From positions 1 through 32,709 of the forward strand of contig JANQNY010000087.1 of assembly GCA_028279345.1 (NCBI GenBank): DNA of 32,709 bases, read 5' to 3'. The notes beneath the pieces are model-generated. The model searched no databases and had not been told where the DNA came from. It worked only from the letters and a program-made list of their open reading frames with translations. Shown piece by piece: positions 6,905 through 20,381 of this stretch. Source of the stretch: Geminicoccaceae bacterium. Its GTDB lineage: Bacteria > Pseudomonadota > Alphaproteobacteria > Geminicoccales > Geminicoccaceae. The position numbers were made by a program, and so were the translations under genes. Numbering within the stretch: position 1 is the first letter of the stretch; each line of letters starts with the position of its first letter.

Positions 6905-7519
6905 TTGGAACTCCACGCCCACCCGCTCTCGCCCTTCGTCCGTTTGGTGCGCGTGGCGCTCATCGAACTCGGCCTCGACGGTGCCGTTCGGTTGATCGAG
7001 ACCCCAGTGTCACCCCTCGAGCGCAATGCCGACTACGCGCGGATCATGCCGTTGCGCCAGCTCCCGGCACTCAGGCTCGACGATGGCACGCTGCTCCACG
7101 ATTCGACCATCATCCTCCTGTGGCTCGACGAGCGGAGCGGCGGCATGCTGCTGCCTTCGGGCGCCGACAAATGGCCCGCACTTGCTCGCTACCGGCTCGC
7201 GCACGGGATTTTGGAGGCGGCGCTCAGCATTCGGTATGAGCGGCTGATGCGGCCCGAGGAGCTGCGCTGGCAGGCTTGGATCGACGACAAGCTCGACAAG
7301 ATTGGGTCGGCGCTCGATGTGCTGGAGAAGGGCCAGAATGATGTCGGCGTCGTACTCGACCTGGAGCAGATCGGTCTTGCCTGCGCGCTCGGCTATCTCG
7401 ACTTCCGGGTGCCCGACTTGAGCTGGCGGGAGCGCTTTCCGCGCCTTGCCGTATGGTACGCGGAAGTCGCCCAGCGCCACTCGCTCGAGGCAACCGTGCC
7501 GGTCCAAGCCTCTCAATGA
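6905..7519 (+). CDS. Glutathione S-transferase family protein
   Basis: With the TTG start at 6905 this is 204 residues, a normal GST length. I prefer TTG because AAGGAG lies at 6892-6897, seven bases before it, and the product then begins LELHAHPLSPFVRLVRVAL, exactly where GSTs begin. The in-frame ATG at 6881 lacks a ribosome site and adds eight basic residues. The thioredoxin-like N-terminal domain shows SPFVR, the cis-proline block QLPALRLDDG and the glutathione-contact DST (LLHDSTIILLWLDE). The all-helical C-terminal domain contains IGLACALGYLDFR and ends near FPRLAVWYAEV. It is a soluble transferase or reductase using glutathione; the substrate is unknown. It is monocistronic, divergent from the hypothetical gene. 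Confidence 0.88.
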   Translation: MELHAHPLSPFVRLVRVALIELGLDGAVRLIETPVSPLERNADYARIMPLRQLPALRLDDGTLLHDSTIILLWLDERSGGMLLPSGADKWPALARYRLAHGILEAALSIRYERLMRPEELRWQAWIDDKLDKIGSALDVLEKGQNDVGVVLDLEQIGLACALGYLDFRVPDLSWRERFPRLAVWYAEVAQRHSLEATVPVQASQ

Positions 7520-8115
7520 TCTTGCAGAGCTTGGGAGCGTTGAAGGCTGACTGCGCCGTTGGGCCGCGCTCGGAGATGGCTAAGTCCTGACTGGACGACG
7601 ATGGCGGAATTGCGGGCGCGTTTGCGGGTAAACCCCACTGTGTGGTCGGTGCCGAGGAGGCCGCCGCGCGGTTCGGCTCCAACTCTCCTGGCGACTGCTG
7701 CACCTGCGTATGGCGAAACGCGCCCGCTCGACGCCAACATGCGCTATGTGATGGGCGGACGCTTGTTGGGATCCCGCGTTGTTACTCGTGCCGGGGCGCC
7801 GCAACCAAGACAACAGCGGCTACAACTGGACGTCGCCACCGCCAAACGCCGGCCGTGTCGGCCGTCGTAAAATGAACATGTGGTAAACCCGGCACATGCG
7901 AGCGGCTTGTCGCCTGAGGGTCAGCATGTCTCATTAGGTGCAAACTCGGCGTCGCGCTCTTCAACCGTTGCGTGTCGTTTGACACCGGTTCGATACCAGG
8001 AAAGCAACCATATCATCTTGGTCAGAAAGTCCTGGACAAGGTTGCACCGACTGTCGACAACGGTCAGTATAACACACGCCGTTGCGCACGACTTCGCGAC
8101 GAGCGGGGACACGCT
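7520..8115. other. Gap without a recognised gene; possible weak promoter near its end
   Basis: Several short frames cross this stretch, such as 7513-7740 minus and 7642-7875 plus, but none has a recognisable product or good ribosome site. It may be old decayed sequence. Just before the LysM lipoprotein gene there is TTGCAC at 8042-8047 and TATAAC at 8068-8073; the 20-base spacing is longer than usual, so this is only a weak promoter candidate. The DNA from about 7880 to 8080 is visibly less GC-rich than the genes around it. Confidence 0.4.
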
Positions 8116-8643
8116 ATGTGCTGGACGAGACAACGAGGCGTCACCACGAGCCGGACGCTTGGGTTGATGCTCGCCGTGCTGATGACAGCCGGCTGCGTCG
8201 AGGAACGACTGATGGTCCAGTTCCCAACGCCGCCGCCGTCGCCGGACGAGCACGCGCTACGGCCCATTCCACCATCAGGCGAGCACATTGTTCAGCCGGG
8301 CGAGACTCTGTCCGGGATTGCTGGCCTCTACGGCCTCAACTCAACGAAGCTTGCGCGTGCGAACGAGATCGCCGACCGCGACACCATTTACGCCGGGAGT
8401 GTGCTGGCGCTGCGTTGGTCTGCAAGTGACGTCGCCGCTCGCCTCGCAGCTCAGCCCGAGGCTGAGCCCGGGCCGTTGCGCGTCGTCATTGCTCCGCCGG
8501 AAAGCGACGTGCCCACCGAACTCCTGGTCGTCAGACCGAGGGACATGGACAGTCTCGACCAGATGGCGCAGCATCTCGGCCCCGTGGAACCAGAGGCGGG
8601 CGAAGAGGTTCCACAACCGGTGTGGGACGGCGGACTCGAATAG
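8116..8643 (+). CDS. LysM-domain lipoprotein
   Basis: A 175-residue protein starting at ATG 8116, chosen because it puts a lipoprotein signal at the N-terminus: basic residues, hydrophobic TLGLMLAVLM, then the lipobox TAGC with Cys at about residue 27. A Pro-rich linker (FPTPPPSPDE) leads to one LysM module, EHIVQPGETLSGIAGLYGLN followed by LARANEI and IYAGSVLAL, which binds peptidoglycan glycan chains. The rest is acidic and low in complexity, without a peptidase domain, so unlike NlpD or M23 hydrolases it has no LytM part. It is probably an outer-membrane-anchored wall-binding protein. It converges on clpA with a 30-base gap. Confidence 0.85.
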   Translation: MCWTRQRGVTTSRTLGLMLAVLMTAGCVEERLMVQFPTPPPSPDEHALRPIPPSGEHIVQPGETLSGIAGLYGLNSTKLARANEIADRDTIYAGSVLALRWSASDVAARLAAQPEAEPGPLRVVIAPPESDVPTELLVVRPRDMDSLDQMAQHLGPVEPEAGEEVPQPVWDGGLE

Positions 8644-8673
8644 GTCAGACGCGACTGTCTCATCAGGCGTGGT

Positions 8674-11022
8674 TCACGCCGGTTCAGGCACCTGCGGTTC
8701 TTCGAGGTCCCCTTCGTCGTCGCCGTCGCTGTCGCCGTCATCCGGTGGCGGCAGTAGCGATGGGCCGCTTCCGGCGGTGATGACGAAGCGCAACTCGTCG
8801 CCCTCGACCGTGACCAGGACACGGCCACCTCTGACGAGCTGGCCGAACAACAGCTCATCGGCAAGCGGACGCTTGATCTTGTCCTGAATGACGCGCGCCA
8901 GCGGGCGCGCGCCGAATAGGGGCTCATAGCCGCGCTCGGCGAGCCAGAGCCTCGCATCCTCGTCCACCTCGATCGCCACACGCTTGTCGGCGAGCTGGGC
9001 GCCGAGCTGCTTGACGAACTTGTCCACGACATGCGCCACGATCTCGGGCGTGAGCGCGCGGAACGGGATTACGGCGTCGAGACGATTGCGGAATTCGGGG
9101 GTGAACAAGCGGTTGATCGCCTCGGTGTCTTCGCCTTCGCGACCGTCGCGCATAAAGCCCATCGCCGGCTTCGTCATGTCGCTGGCACCCGCATTCGTCG
9201 TCATGATCAAGATGACGTTGCGGAAATCCACCGTCTTGCCGTTGTTGTCGGTGAGCTTGCCGTAGTCCATGACCTGCAAGAGGATGTTGAAGACCTCCGG
9301 ATGCGCCTTCTCGATCTCGTCGAGCAACAGCACCGCGTGCGGATGCTGGTCGATGCTGTCCGTCAGCAGGCCGCCCTGATCGAAGCCGACATAGCCTGGC
9401 GGCGCCCCAATGAGCCGCGAAACGGCATGACGCTCCATGTATTCCGACATGTCGAAGCGCACGAGCTCGATCCCCATGACGCTCGCGAGCTGCCGTGCTA
9501 CCTCGGTCTTGCCGACGCCTGTCGGCCCTGAGAAGAGATAGCAGCCGATCGGCTTCATCGGATCGCGCAAGCCCGCCCGGCTCAGTTTGATCGCGGCAGC
9601 GAGTGCCTCAATCGCCTTTTCCTGGCCGAACACGGCGGATCTCAGATCCGCATCGAGGCTCTTGAGCGCTTCTTTGTCGCGCGCGGTGACGTTCTTCACC
9701 GGCACGCGTGCGATCTTGGCGACGATCTCTTCGATGTCTTTGGACTGAATCGTCTTCTTGCGCTGGCTGTCGGGTTTCAAGGCCTGCGCTGCACCTACCT
9801 CGTCGATGACGTCGATCGCCTTGTCCGGCAACTTACGGTCGTGGATGTAGCGAACCGCCAGGTCGACGGCGGCCTTCAGCGCACTGGGCGTATACTTGAC
9901 ATTGTGGTGGTCCTCGAAGCTCGGCTTGAGACCCTCGAGGATCTTTACAGTGTCGTCCGGCGTGGGCTCGCTGATGTCGATCTTCTGGAAGCGACGAACC
10001 AACGCCCGGTCCTTCTCGAAGTAGGTCCGGAACTCCTTGTAGGTTGTCGAGCCGATACAACGCAGCGCACCCGAGGCCAACGCCGGCTTCAAGAGATTGG
10101 AGGCGTCGAGCGAGCCGCCCGACGTGGCGCCGGCGCCGATCACGGTGTGGATTTCGTCGATGAAGAGGATGGCGCGGTCGTCGCTCTCCAACTCGCCAAG
10201 CACCGCCTTGAGCCGCTCTTCGAAATCGCCGCGATAGCGGGTGCCGGCGAGCAGCGCCCCCATGTCGAGCGCGTAGATGATGGCGTTCTTGAGGACTTCG
10301 GGCACCTCGCCATTGACGATGCGGAGCGCCAGTCCTTCAGCAATGGCCGTCTTGCCGACGCCTGGATCGCCAACAAAGAGCGGGTTGTTCTTCGAGCGCC
10401 GGCACAGAATCTGGATCGTGCGCTCGACCTCAAGTTCGCGTCCGACGAGGATGTCGATCTTGCCGTCGCGAGCCTTCTTGTTGAGGTCGACACAGTAGGC
10501 GGCGAGCGCCTCACGATCTTGCTCTTCGGACTGCTCCTGTGCCTTCGGCTCCTCCGTGCCGCGGACCGAGCGGGTGTCGCCCATGCCCGGCCGCTTGGCG
10601 ATGCCGTGACTGATGTAGTTCACGGCGTCGAGCCGCGACATGTTCTGCTCTTGCAGGAAGTAGACCGCGTGGCTTTCGCGCTCCGAGAACACCGCAACGA
10701 GCACGTTGGCGCCTGTGACCTCACTGCGTCCGGACGATTGGATGTGAATAGCCGCGCGCTGGATGACCCGCTGGAATCCCGCCGTCGGCTTGGCGTCGAC
10801 CTGGCCCTCGACGACGAGGCTGCCCAGCTCATTGTCCAGGAACTCTGTGAGATCCTGCTTGAGCTTGTCGATGTCGACCGCGCATGCCTTGAGGACCGTG
10901 CCCGCGTCTTGATCGTCGGCGAGCGCCAGCAGGAGGTGCTCGATCGTGGCGAATTCGTGTTGCCGAGCGTTGGCGAGGGCCAGGGCACGTCGCAGCGCTC
11001 GCTCCAGATTTTTCGAGAGCAT
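8674..11022 (-). CDS. clpA: ATP-dependent Clp protease ATP-binding subunit ClpA
   Basis: A 782-residue Clp/Hsp100 ATPase. It unfolds substrates, including N-degron proteins handed over by ClpS, and feeds them to ClpP. The N-terminal Clp repeat domain ([29 protein letters not shown]) covers about 1-145. The first AAA+ domain has Walker A GDPGVGKT and Walker B ILFIDEIH; the second has GPTGVGKT and [21 protein letters not shown] before [10 protein letters not shown] holds MGF, the ClpP-docking loop tripeptide in the [hydrophobic]-G-[F/L] form. The C-terminal 25 residues form an Asp/Glu-rich tail. ATG 11022 is preferred to GTG 11028 because GAGG is eight bases upstream of it. It lies 54 bases after clpS. 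ClpP is not in the window. Confidence 0.97.
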   Translation of the reverse strand: MLSKNLERALRRALALANARQHEFATIEHLLLALADDQDAGTVLKACAVDIDKLKQDLTEFLDNELGSLVVEGQVDAKPTAGFQRVIQRAAIHIQSSGRSEVTGANVLVAVFSERESHAVYFLQEQNMSRLDAVNYISHGIAKRPGMGDTRSVRGTEEPKAQEQSEEQDREALAAYCVDLNKKARDGKIDILVGRELEVERTIQILCRRSKNNPLFVGDPGVGKTAIAEGLALRIVNGEVPEVLKNAIIYALDMGALLAGTRYRGDFEERLKAVLGELESDDRAILFIDEIHTVIGAGATSGGSLDASNLLKPALASGALRCIGSTTYKEFRTYFEKDRALVRRFQKIDISEPTPDDTVKILEGLKPSFEDHHNVKYTPSALKAAVDLAVRYIHDRKLPDKAIDVIDEVGAAQALKPDSQRKKTIQSKDIEEIVAKIARVPVKNVTARDKEALKSLDADLRSAVFGQEKAIEALAAAIKLSRAGLRDPMKPIGCYLFSGPTGVGKTEVARQLASVMGIELVRFDMSEYMERHAVSRLIGAPPGYVGFDQGGLLTDSIDQHPHAVLLLDEIEKAHPEVFNILLQVMDYGKLTDNNGKTVDFRNVILIMTTNAGASDMTKPAMGFMRDGREGEDTEAINRLFTPEFRNRLDAVIPFRALTPEIVAHVVDKFVKQLGAQLADKRVAIEVDEDARLWLAERGYEPLFGARPLARVIQDKIKRPLADELLFGQLVRGGRVLVTVEGDELRFVITAGSGPSLLPPPDDGDSDGDDEGDLEEPQVPEPA

Positions 11023-11076
11023 CGGCACGTCCTCAAGCCTCCGCTGACGGGTGTGGTCGACTATGGAACAGCGAGG

Positions 11077-11403
11077 TCACTCTTTTTCCATCGTGCACTG
11101 CAACGGATGCTGGTGCTGTCGGGCGTACTCGATGACTTGTGCGACCTTCGTCTCTGCCACCTCATACGTGTAGATGCCGCAGACACCGACACCCTTCTGG
11201 TGCACGTGGAGCATGATTCGCGTGGCGTCTTCTGCAGACTTGCAGAAGAAGCGCTGTAGCACGAGCACGACGAACTCCATCGGCGTGTAGTCGTCGTTCA
11301 ACAGCAACACCTTGTAGAGCGACGGCCTTTGCGTCTTGGTCCGCGTCTTCGTCGCGACATCGCCGGTGGGGCTGTCCGGGTCGTGGAGAGGGTCGTTGGC
11401 CAT
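11077..11403 (-). CDS. clpS: ATP-dependent Clp protease adaptor ClpS
   Basis: At 108 residues this is a normal ClpS. An unstructured, polar N-terminal extension of about 28 residues is followed by the ClpS core: [17 protein letters not shown], with the Asn-Asp-Asp and Met that line the N-degron pocket, then [23 protein letters not shown] with the pocket His. It binds proteins carrying bulky N-terminal residues and delivers them to ClpA, whose gene follows directly. The clpS-clpA order is the common bacterial arrangement and the two are likely cotranscribed. The ribosome site is weak. Confidence 0.96.
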   Translation of the reverse strand: MANDPLHDPDSPTGDVATKTRTKTQRPSLYKVLLLNDDYTPMEFVVLVLQRFFCKSAEDATRIMLHVHQKGVGVCGIYTYEVAETKVAQVIEYARQHQHPLQCTMEKE

Positions 11404-11514
11404 CGCTCGACAGGATTGCCTAACACGCTACCGGGACGATACCGAAATTCTCATGCGGGGGGAACCAGTGACGAGCAGCCACATGGTCCATCCGCACTAT
11501 GTGAACGTGGCCCT

Positions 11515-12258
11515 TCACGTCTCCGACGCAACCCCAGAACCGGTGGCTTGTTCATCCGCGCCCGATTCCCCGTCCTTTCCGGAAGAGCGCAGCGTAATCC
11601 GCGGGCGTCGCGGCGTGCCGCCTCGCGCCGCAGTGCGCGTACTTGGCTGCTCGCTTCGACTACGTCTCGGTGGCACATCAGCGGTAGGCGGCGGCTCGAC
11701 CATCTCTCCCAGCGGGCTGCTCACAGCTGGCGCCGCTTCGGCGCTCGGTGCCATCAACGCCAGCGCAACGCGTTTCAAGCGCGCGCGATGCTCTTCCGCC
11801 TCCGCTTCCGCTCGCTGGCGCTCGGCGTCGGCTGCCGCGCGCGCTGCCTCCTCGTCGACCGGCTCCTCGGCCACGGCCTCGCCGTCAGCCTCCATCTCCT
11901 CGTCGGTGTCCTCGTCCGGCTCGGCCTCGAGTGGGCCAAACTCCTCCTCAGCGTCATTGACGGTCAACTTCAACAACGCCAGCTGCTCAAGAAAGTCCTC
12001 GCGATCACGAATGTTCAGACGATCGAGTTGCTTTTCCACAACCATTTGATCTGCCCGCTCGACCATGTTTCGGGCGTGGACGAACTGGCCCGATGCCTTG
12101 GTATTGCCGGCGAGAACCTGGGCCAAGGCCTTGGTTGCCGGCTGGATTAGTGGCAGCAGTTCCCTGGCAGTACCGGGCAGGCGTCGGCCGTTGCCCTTGT
12201 TGCGGCGCGCGGCGTTCCGCGGTCGCTTGCGCTGATTGTGACGACGATAGGGATACAT
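11515..12258 (-). CDS. Hypothetical protein with basic N-terminus, acidic Ala-rich middle and disordered tail
   Basis: I do not recognise this 247-residue protein. ATG 12258 is chosen because AAGGACC stands about five bases before it. Residues 1-25 are strongly basic (YRRHNQRKRPRNAARRNKG), as in RNA- or DNA-binding tails. Residues 27-100 form a helical unit (ELLPLIQPATKALAQVLAG, ARNMVERADQMVVEKQLDRL, DFLEQLALLKLTV). Residues 100-165 are Glu/Asp/Ala-rich and may form a coiled coil or charged helix (AARAAADAERQRAEAEAEE). The last 70 residues are Pro/Ser/Arg-rich and probably disordered. The basic start recalls DUF4167 proteins of alphaproteobacteria, but the following residues do not fit that family. 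It lies 111 bases upstream of clpS on the same strand. Confidence 0.75.
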   Translation of the reverse strand: MYPYRRHNQRKRPRNAARRNKGNGRRLPGTARELLPLIQPATKALAQVLAGNTKASGQFVHARNMVERADQMVVEKQLDRLNIRDREDFLEQLALLKLTVNDAEEEFGPLEAEPDEDTDEEMEADGEAVAEEPVDEEAARAAADAERQRAEAEAEEHRARLKRVALALMAPSAEAAPAVSSPLGEMVEPPPTADVPPRRSRSEQPSTRTAARGGTPRRPRITLRSSGKDGESGADEQATGSGVASET

Positions 12259-12461
12259 GTGAGGTCCTTGCAACCTACGTACGCCGCGCGACGGTTTACG
12301 CCAAACTAGTCGAGATTGGCGTGGACGAAGTTGGCCGTGCGTTGCGCCGCAAGAGGGCGCGCAGCGACCACTCGGTTACAGTCCAAACGCGGTACGACCG
12401 ACACTATCACCTCATTGCCAGGAGTCCAGTCGCAACCTCGATTTCATGGGAAAGGTGAAGT

Positions 12462-13094
12462 CTATTTCCGCGCAAGCACCACATGGCCAGCGCCGCGCTG
12501 CAGCGCACGCCCGGCGATGACCATGCTGCCTCCGCGGCGCGTCTCCAGTCGGAGCCCAGCGTCGCCGGCGCGCGTCTGCGCCACCCAAGTGGCCAAGGCG
12601 TCGTCACCACTGCCGCCGCCGCCAGGCTTGGCAACGACGCCAAGCTCCCCGTCCGCGGCGCGGACCGTCACCGTCTCAACGCCGCGGTGCAGCACTGCAG
12701 CAAGCAGAGCCTCGAGGACCATAGGCCAACCGCTCCACGCATCGCCTTCGAGACGAAAGCCCTCCGCAGCGATGCGCCGGCAGCCGACCGCTCGCCATGC
12801 CTCGGCCAGCACGGGCACGAGATCGACGCGCGGCGCACCGGGCAACGGCGGAGGCGGGAGGGTCGGGGTGAGCAACGCAAGTGTGCGCGACAGCGTACCC
12901 ACGGCGTTGCGCATCGCCTGCACGGCGTCCGAGGTGTCATCGTCGAGGGGACCGAAGGCTCCGGATGCGAGCAGCCGCGTGTACCCCTGGAGAACGTTGA
13001 TCGGCGTCCCGAGTTCGTGCGCCAGCAGTGCCGACGGCACCTGCAGGTCCGTCACCGCATCGCAGTTTGGTTGGCGATCGTCGTTGCGTAGCAT
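12462..13094 (-). CDS. HisKA-type phosphoacceptor protein without clear ATP-binding boxes
   Basis: A 210-residue protein. LLAHELGTPINVLQGYTRLL (His26) is a histidine-kinase H-box, followed by a second helix (DAVQAMRNAVGTLSRTLALL), together a HisKA-like dimerisation hairpin at about 20-75. The remaining 130 residues lie where a HATPase domain should be (MVLEALLAAVLHRGVETVTV, LRLETRRGGSMVIAGRAL) and share its outline, but no N-box Asn, DxGxG or GxGxG motif is visible. No sensor domain or membrane segment is present. It may be a histidine phosphotransferase of the ChpT sort, a degenerate kinase or a kinase inhibitor. It follows guaB by 60 bases on the same strand; no response regulator is nearby. 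Confidence 0.72.
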   Translation of the reverse strand: MLRNDDRQPNCDAVTDLQVPSALLAHELGTPINVLQGYTRLLASGAFGPLDDDTSDAVQAMRNAVGTLSRTLALLTPTLPPPPLPGAPRVDLVPVLAEAWRAVGCRRIAAEGFRLEGDAWSGWPMVLEALLAAVLHRGVETVTVRAADGELGVVAKPGGGGSGDDALATWVAQTRAGDAGLRLETRRGGSMVIAGRALQRGAGHVVLARK

Positions 13095-13154
13095 CCGAGG
13101 CCCAAGTCTGTGGGACCCAGCTTGGCAGCGAGAGGTTAAGGATCGGTGAGCAGC

Positions 13155-17107
<3,953 letters not shown>

Positions 17108-17124
17108 GCGGGGCCTGCGGTGCC

Positions 17125-18474
17125 CTAGCTACCCGGCTCCAAGCCAACCAACGCCAACGCCTCGGCCTGCTGGCGTTCGACGCGGGCGACGTCGAAGTCC
17201 TCGATCAGCTCCATGAACATGCGGTGCCAGTTGAGGTCGGCGTTGAGGTGCAGGAAGACCGAGCCGAGGCCGATGGCGGCGCGGTCCATCAGCACAAACT
17301 CGCGCGGTGGGGTCACGCCGCCTACGTCCTTGAGCCGCTTGTGCACGTCCATCGCCACGCCCTGGCCGTACTGGCCCGAGTTCGTCTCGTCGATGAGCCG
17401 CGGCCGGTCCTCCATCAACGGCGCATAGAGGAAGGCCGCCCAGAGATTGAGGACCTCGAGTACCTCCTTCGAGAGGTTGCTAAAGCCCCACGCCTCATAG
17501 GCACTCACCGCCAACGCCTCGTCGCCGTCGCGCAGCGCCTTGTAGAGATCGATGACACCGCCCACGAACTTCGGTGGAAAGATGCGGATGCAGCCGAAGT
17601 CCAGAAGGTTGATGTCGGTGTCGTCGCGCACCGTGTAGTTGCCGAGATGCGGGTCGCCGTGGATCACGCCGTACTCGTAGAACGGCACGTACCAGGCCCG
17701 GAACATTTTGCGGGCGATCGCGCGGCGCGCTTCGAGATCGGCTTCCTTGAAAGCTAGGAGCTTCTGGCCAGAAACCCAGGAGAGGGTGATCAGCCGCTGG
17801 GTCGAAAGCTCGGTGACCACGTCGGGTATGTGCACATGTGCCTCGTCGCGGAGGATATGCCGGTAGAGCGCTGCGTTCTTCGCCTCGCGCTCGTAGTCCA
17901 GCTCCTCTTTCAGCCGCGCCGCGATCTCCTTGTAGATCTCCGAGGTGTCGATCGCGTTGTCGTAGCGCTTGTAGATCTCGAGCACGACGCGGAGCTGCGC
18001 GAGGTCGGCCTCGACCGAAGCCGCAATGCCGGGATATTGCAGCTTGCAGGCCACCTCGCGGCCATCTTTCAGGACGGCTTTGTGCACTTGGCCGAGCGAC
18101 GCCGCGTGCGCCGCCTCCAGCGGAAAAGACTTGAAGTGCTTTTGCCAGTCCGGACCGAGCTCGGCCTGCATGCGCCGCCGCACGAAGGGCTTCCCCATCG
18201 GCGGGGCTTCCGACTGGAGCTGCGCCAGCTCGGCGGCGTAGTCGGCAGGCAGCGCGTCGGGAATGGTAGCGAGCATTTGCGCCACCTTCATCAGCGGACC
18301 CTTGAGTCCGCCCAAGGCCGCGCGCAACTCGCCCGCATAGCGACTGTCGTCGATCTCCAAACCCAGCACCCGCTTGCCGGCATAGCGCGCCGCGATTCCG
18401 CCCATGGCGGTGCCGACCTGCGCGTAGCGACGGACCCGGCCGCCGAGGGTGTTTTCGGAGCGCGGCTCACTCAT
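17125..18474 (-). CDS. ABC1/UbiB (AarF/ADCK) family atypical kinase
   Basis: A 449-residue ABC1-family protein. The family supports ubiquinone synthesis (UbiB, COQ8) and is an atypical kinase/ATPase. The signature KxGQ motif appears as KVAQ in LMKVAQMLATIPDALP, keeping Lys and Gln but replacing Gly by Ala. The Ala-rich nucleotide loop reads HAASLGQVHKA, followed by the invariant Lys in ACKLQYPG. The catalytic loop is IHGDPHLGNY and the metal-binding motif LLDFGC. Unlike UbiB of enterobacteria there are no C-terminal membrane helices. ATG 18474 overlaps the stop of pepF by four bases, so the pair is probably one transcription unit; this gene pair is common in alphaproteobacteria. Role in quinone metabolism is a family inference. 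Confidence 0.92.
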   Translation of the reverse strand: MSEPRSENTLGGRVRRYAQVGTAMGGIAARYAGKRVLGLEIDDSRYAGELRAALGGLKGPLMKVAQMLATIPDALPADYAAELAQLQSEAPPMGKPFVRRRMQAELGPDWQKHFKSFPLEAAHAASLGQVHKAVLKDGREVACKLQYPGIAASVEADLAQLRVVLEIYKRYDNAIDTSEIYKEIAARLKEELDYEREAKNAALYRHILRDEAHVHIPDVVTELSTQRLITLSWVSGQKLLAFKEADLEARRAIARKMFRAWYVPFYEYGVIHGDPHLGNYTVRDDTDINLLDFGCIRIFPPKFVGGVIDLYKALRDGDEALAVSAYEAWGFSNLSKEVLEVLNLWAAFLYAPLMEDRPRLIDETNSGQYGQGVAMDVHKRLKDVGGVTPPREFVLMDRAAIGLGSVFLHLNADLNWHRMFMELIEDFDVARVERQQAEALALVGLEPGS

Positions 18475-20258
18475 TGGCTCAGGTCCGTCTCGAGCTGCTC
18501 GATCATGCGCGCAATGACGTCGAGCCCGCGATCCCAGAAGGCCGGGTCACGGGCATCGAGGCCGAACGGCGCAAGTAGCTCGGTGTGTCGCAGGGTGCCG
18601 CCGGCCCGCAGCAGATCGAGATATCGGTCCTCGAAGCCCGCGGGCTCCCGATCGTAGGCAGCGTAGAGCGCATTCACCAGACAATCACCGAAAGCATAGG
18701 CGTAGACGTAGAACGGAACGTGGATGAAGTGCGGAATGTACGACCAGAAGACCCGGTAATCGTCGCTGAAGTAGAACGCCGGGCCCAGGCTCTCCGTCTG
18801 CACGTCCATCCAAACATCACCGAGCTCGTCGACGGTCAGCTCAGCCTCGCGGCGCTTGGCGTGGACGCGGCGCTCGAACTCGACGAAAGCGATCTGCCTC
18901 ACGACCGTATTGAGCGCGTCTTCGATCTTACCGGCGAGCAGTACCCGGCGCCGCCGGCGATCCGGCGCTGCCGCCAGCAGGCGGCGGAAGGTCAGCTGTT
19001 CGCCGAACACGGAAGCGGTCTCGGCCAACGTCAACGGCGTCGCTGCCATCAGCAAACCCTGTTCGCCCGCCAGAACCTGGTGCACGCCATGTCCGAGTTC
19101 GTGCGCGAGCGTCATCACATCGCGCGCGCGGCCCTGGTAGTTCATGAGCACGTAAGGATGCACCGACGGCACGGTCGGGTGACAGAAAGCGCCCGCATCC
19201 TTGCCCGGGCGGAGTTCCGCATCGATCCAGCGGTGCTCGAAGAAACGCTCGAGGATCGCCGACAACTCCGGCGAGAAGTCCCGATAGGCGTCGAGCACCA
19301 CTACCTTGGCATCGTCCCAACCCATCCGCGTGTCGTCGTCTTCGGGCAGCGGTGCGTTGCGGTCGTAGTGGGCGAGCTTGTCGAGACCGAGCCACCGGGC
19401 CTTCAGCGCGTAGTAGCGGTGTGAGAGCTTCGGATAGGCCTTGCGCACGGCGCCGATCAGCGCGTCGACGACCTCGTCCTCGACGCGGTTGGCCAGATTC
19501 CGCGACGAGATCGGCTGACCGAACCGGCGCCAGCCGTCCTCGATCTGCTTGTCCTTGGCCAGCGTGTTGGTGATGCGCGCGAAGAGCCGCGTGCGCTCGC
19601 CGAGGACGCCCGCTACGGCCGCGCCAGCATCGCGGCGGACATGGCGGTCCTTGTCCTGCAGCTTGTCGAAGATCTGCGCGCTGGTCAGCCGCTCGTCGCC
19701 GAAGGGAAAGCGCAGCTCGGCCATCGTCTCGTCGAACAGCCGAACCCAGGCATGGCGTCCGGTGATCGACTTCTCGTGCAGCGTCTCCTCGATCGGGTCG
19801 TCGAGCTGATGTGGCCGATAGGCACGCACGTCGCGCAACCATGGCCGGTAGCGGGCGAGGGCCGCCGATTGTTCGAGTAGCGCCTCGAGCGACGCGTCCT
19901 CGATGCGGTTGAGCTCGAGCGTGACGAACAGGAGGCCCGTGGTGATGGCGTTGATCCGCTCCTGCGTCGACTGGAAAAAGCGGCCGACTTCCGGATCTTC
20001 CCGTTGCGCGGCGAAGCGCAGGCTGGCGAAGCTGTAGACGCGACCGATCCGCTCGCTCAGCTCTTCATAGCGGCGGATCAAGGTGGCGAGCGCGTCACCG
20101 TCGAGTGCGGCGAGGCGCCCGCGGTAGTCGTCCGCGAGGGACTGGGCTTCCGTCGCAGCCCAGCCGAGGTCGCGCGTCAGTGCCGGGTCGTCTAGGGCGC
20201 CATAGAGGTCCCTCAAATCCCACGTAGGGGCCTCAATCGAACGCGCAGCTCCGGACAT
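18471..20258 (-). CDS. pepF: M3 family oligoendopeptidase (PepF type)
   Basis: A 595-residue zinc peptidase that cleaves short cytoplasmic peptides. ATG 20258 is set by GAGGAG about six bases upstream; the open frame runs 155 codons further but that part overlaps the divergent synthetase gene and is not coding. The N-terminal helical domain (PTWDLRDLYGALDDP and on) covers about 1-200 and the catalytic domain follows. The zinc site is LAHELGHGVHQ (HExxH), with the third ligand Glu in TLAETASVFGE about 25 residues later. VFWSYIPHFIHVPFYVYAYAFG near the C-terminus is typical of the PepF clade. It has no signal peptide. Its stop overlaps the ABC1 kinase start. Confidence 0.95.
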   Translation of the reverse strand: MSGAARSIEAPTWDLRDLYGALDDPALTRDLGWAATEAQSLADDYRGRLAALDGDALATLIRRYEELSERIGRVYSFASLRFAAQREDPEVGRFFQSTQERINAITTGLLFVTLELNRIEDASLEALLEQSAALARYRPWLRDVRAYRPHQLDDPIEETLHEKSITGRHAWVRLFDETMAELRFPFGDERLTSAQIFDKLQDKDRHVRRDAGAAVAGVLGERTRLFARITNTLAKDKQIEDGWRRFGQPISSRNLANRVEDEVVDALIGAVRKAYPKLSHRYYALKARWLGLDKLAHYDRNAPLPEDDDTRMGWDDAKVVVLDAYRDFSPELSAILERFFEHRWIDAELRPGKDAGAFCHPTVPSVHPYVLMNYQGRARDVMTLAHELGHGVHQVLAGEQGLLMAATPLTLAETASVFGEQLTFRRLLAAAPDRRRRRVLLAGKIEDALNTVVRQIAFVEFERRVHAKRREAELTVDELGDVWMDVQTESLGPAFYFSDDYRVFWSYIPHFIHVPFYVYAYAFGDCLVNALYAAYDREPAGFEDRYLDLLRAGGTLRHTELLAPFGLDARDPAFWDRGLDVIARMIEQLETDLSQ

Positions 20259-20381
20259 ATCGCACTCCTCGAACTGCTTCCCATATATGTGGTTCGGCAA
20301 GGTCTTCCAGGCGCTGTCACGCAGCACTGGCCAGGAGGGTCGTGTGCCGTTAGTTGCATGAAACGGATTGCTTTTCGGGGA

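Noticed and set aside
8042..8073. TTGCAC / TATAAC promoter for the LysM gene
   Set aside because: Spacing of 20 bases is too long for a confident sigma-70 promoter; noted only as weak in the gap entry.
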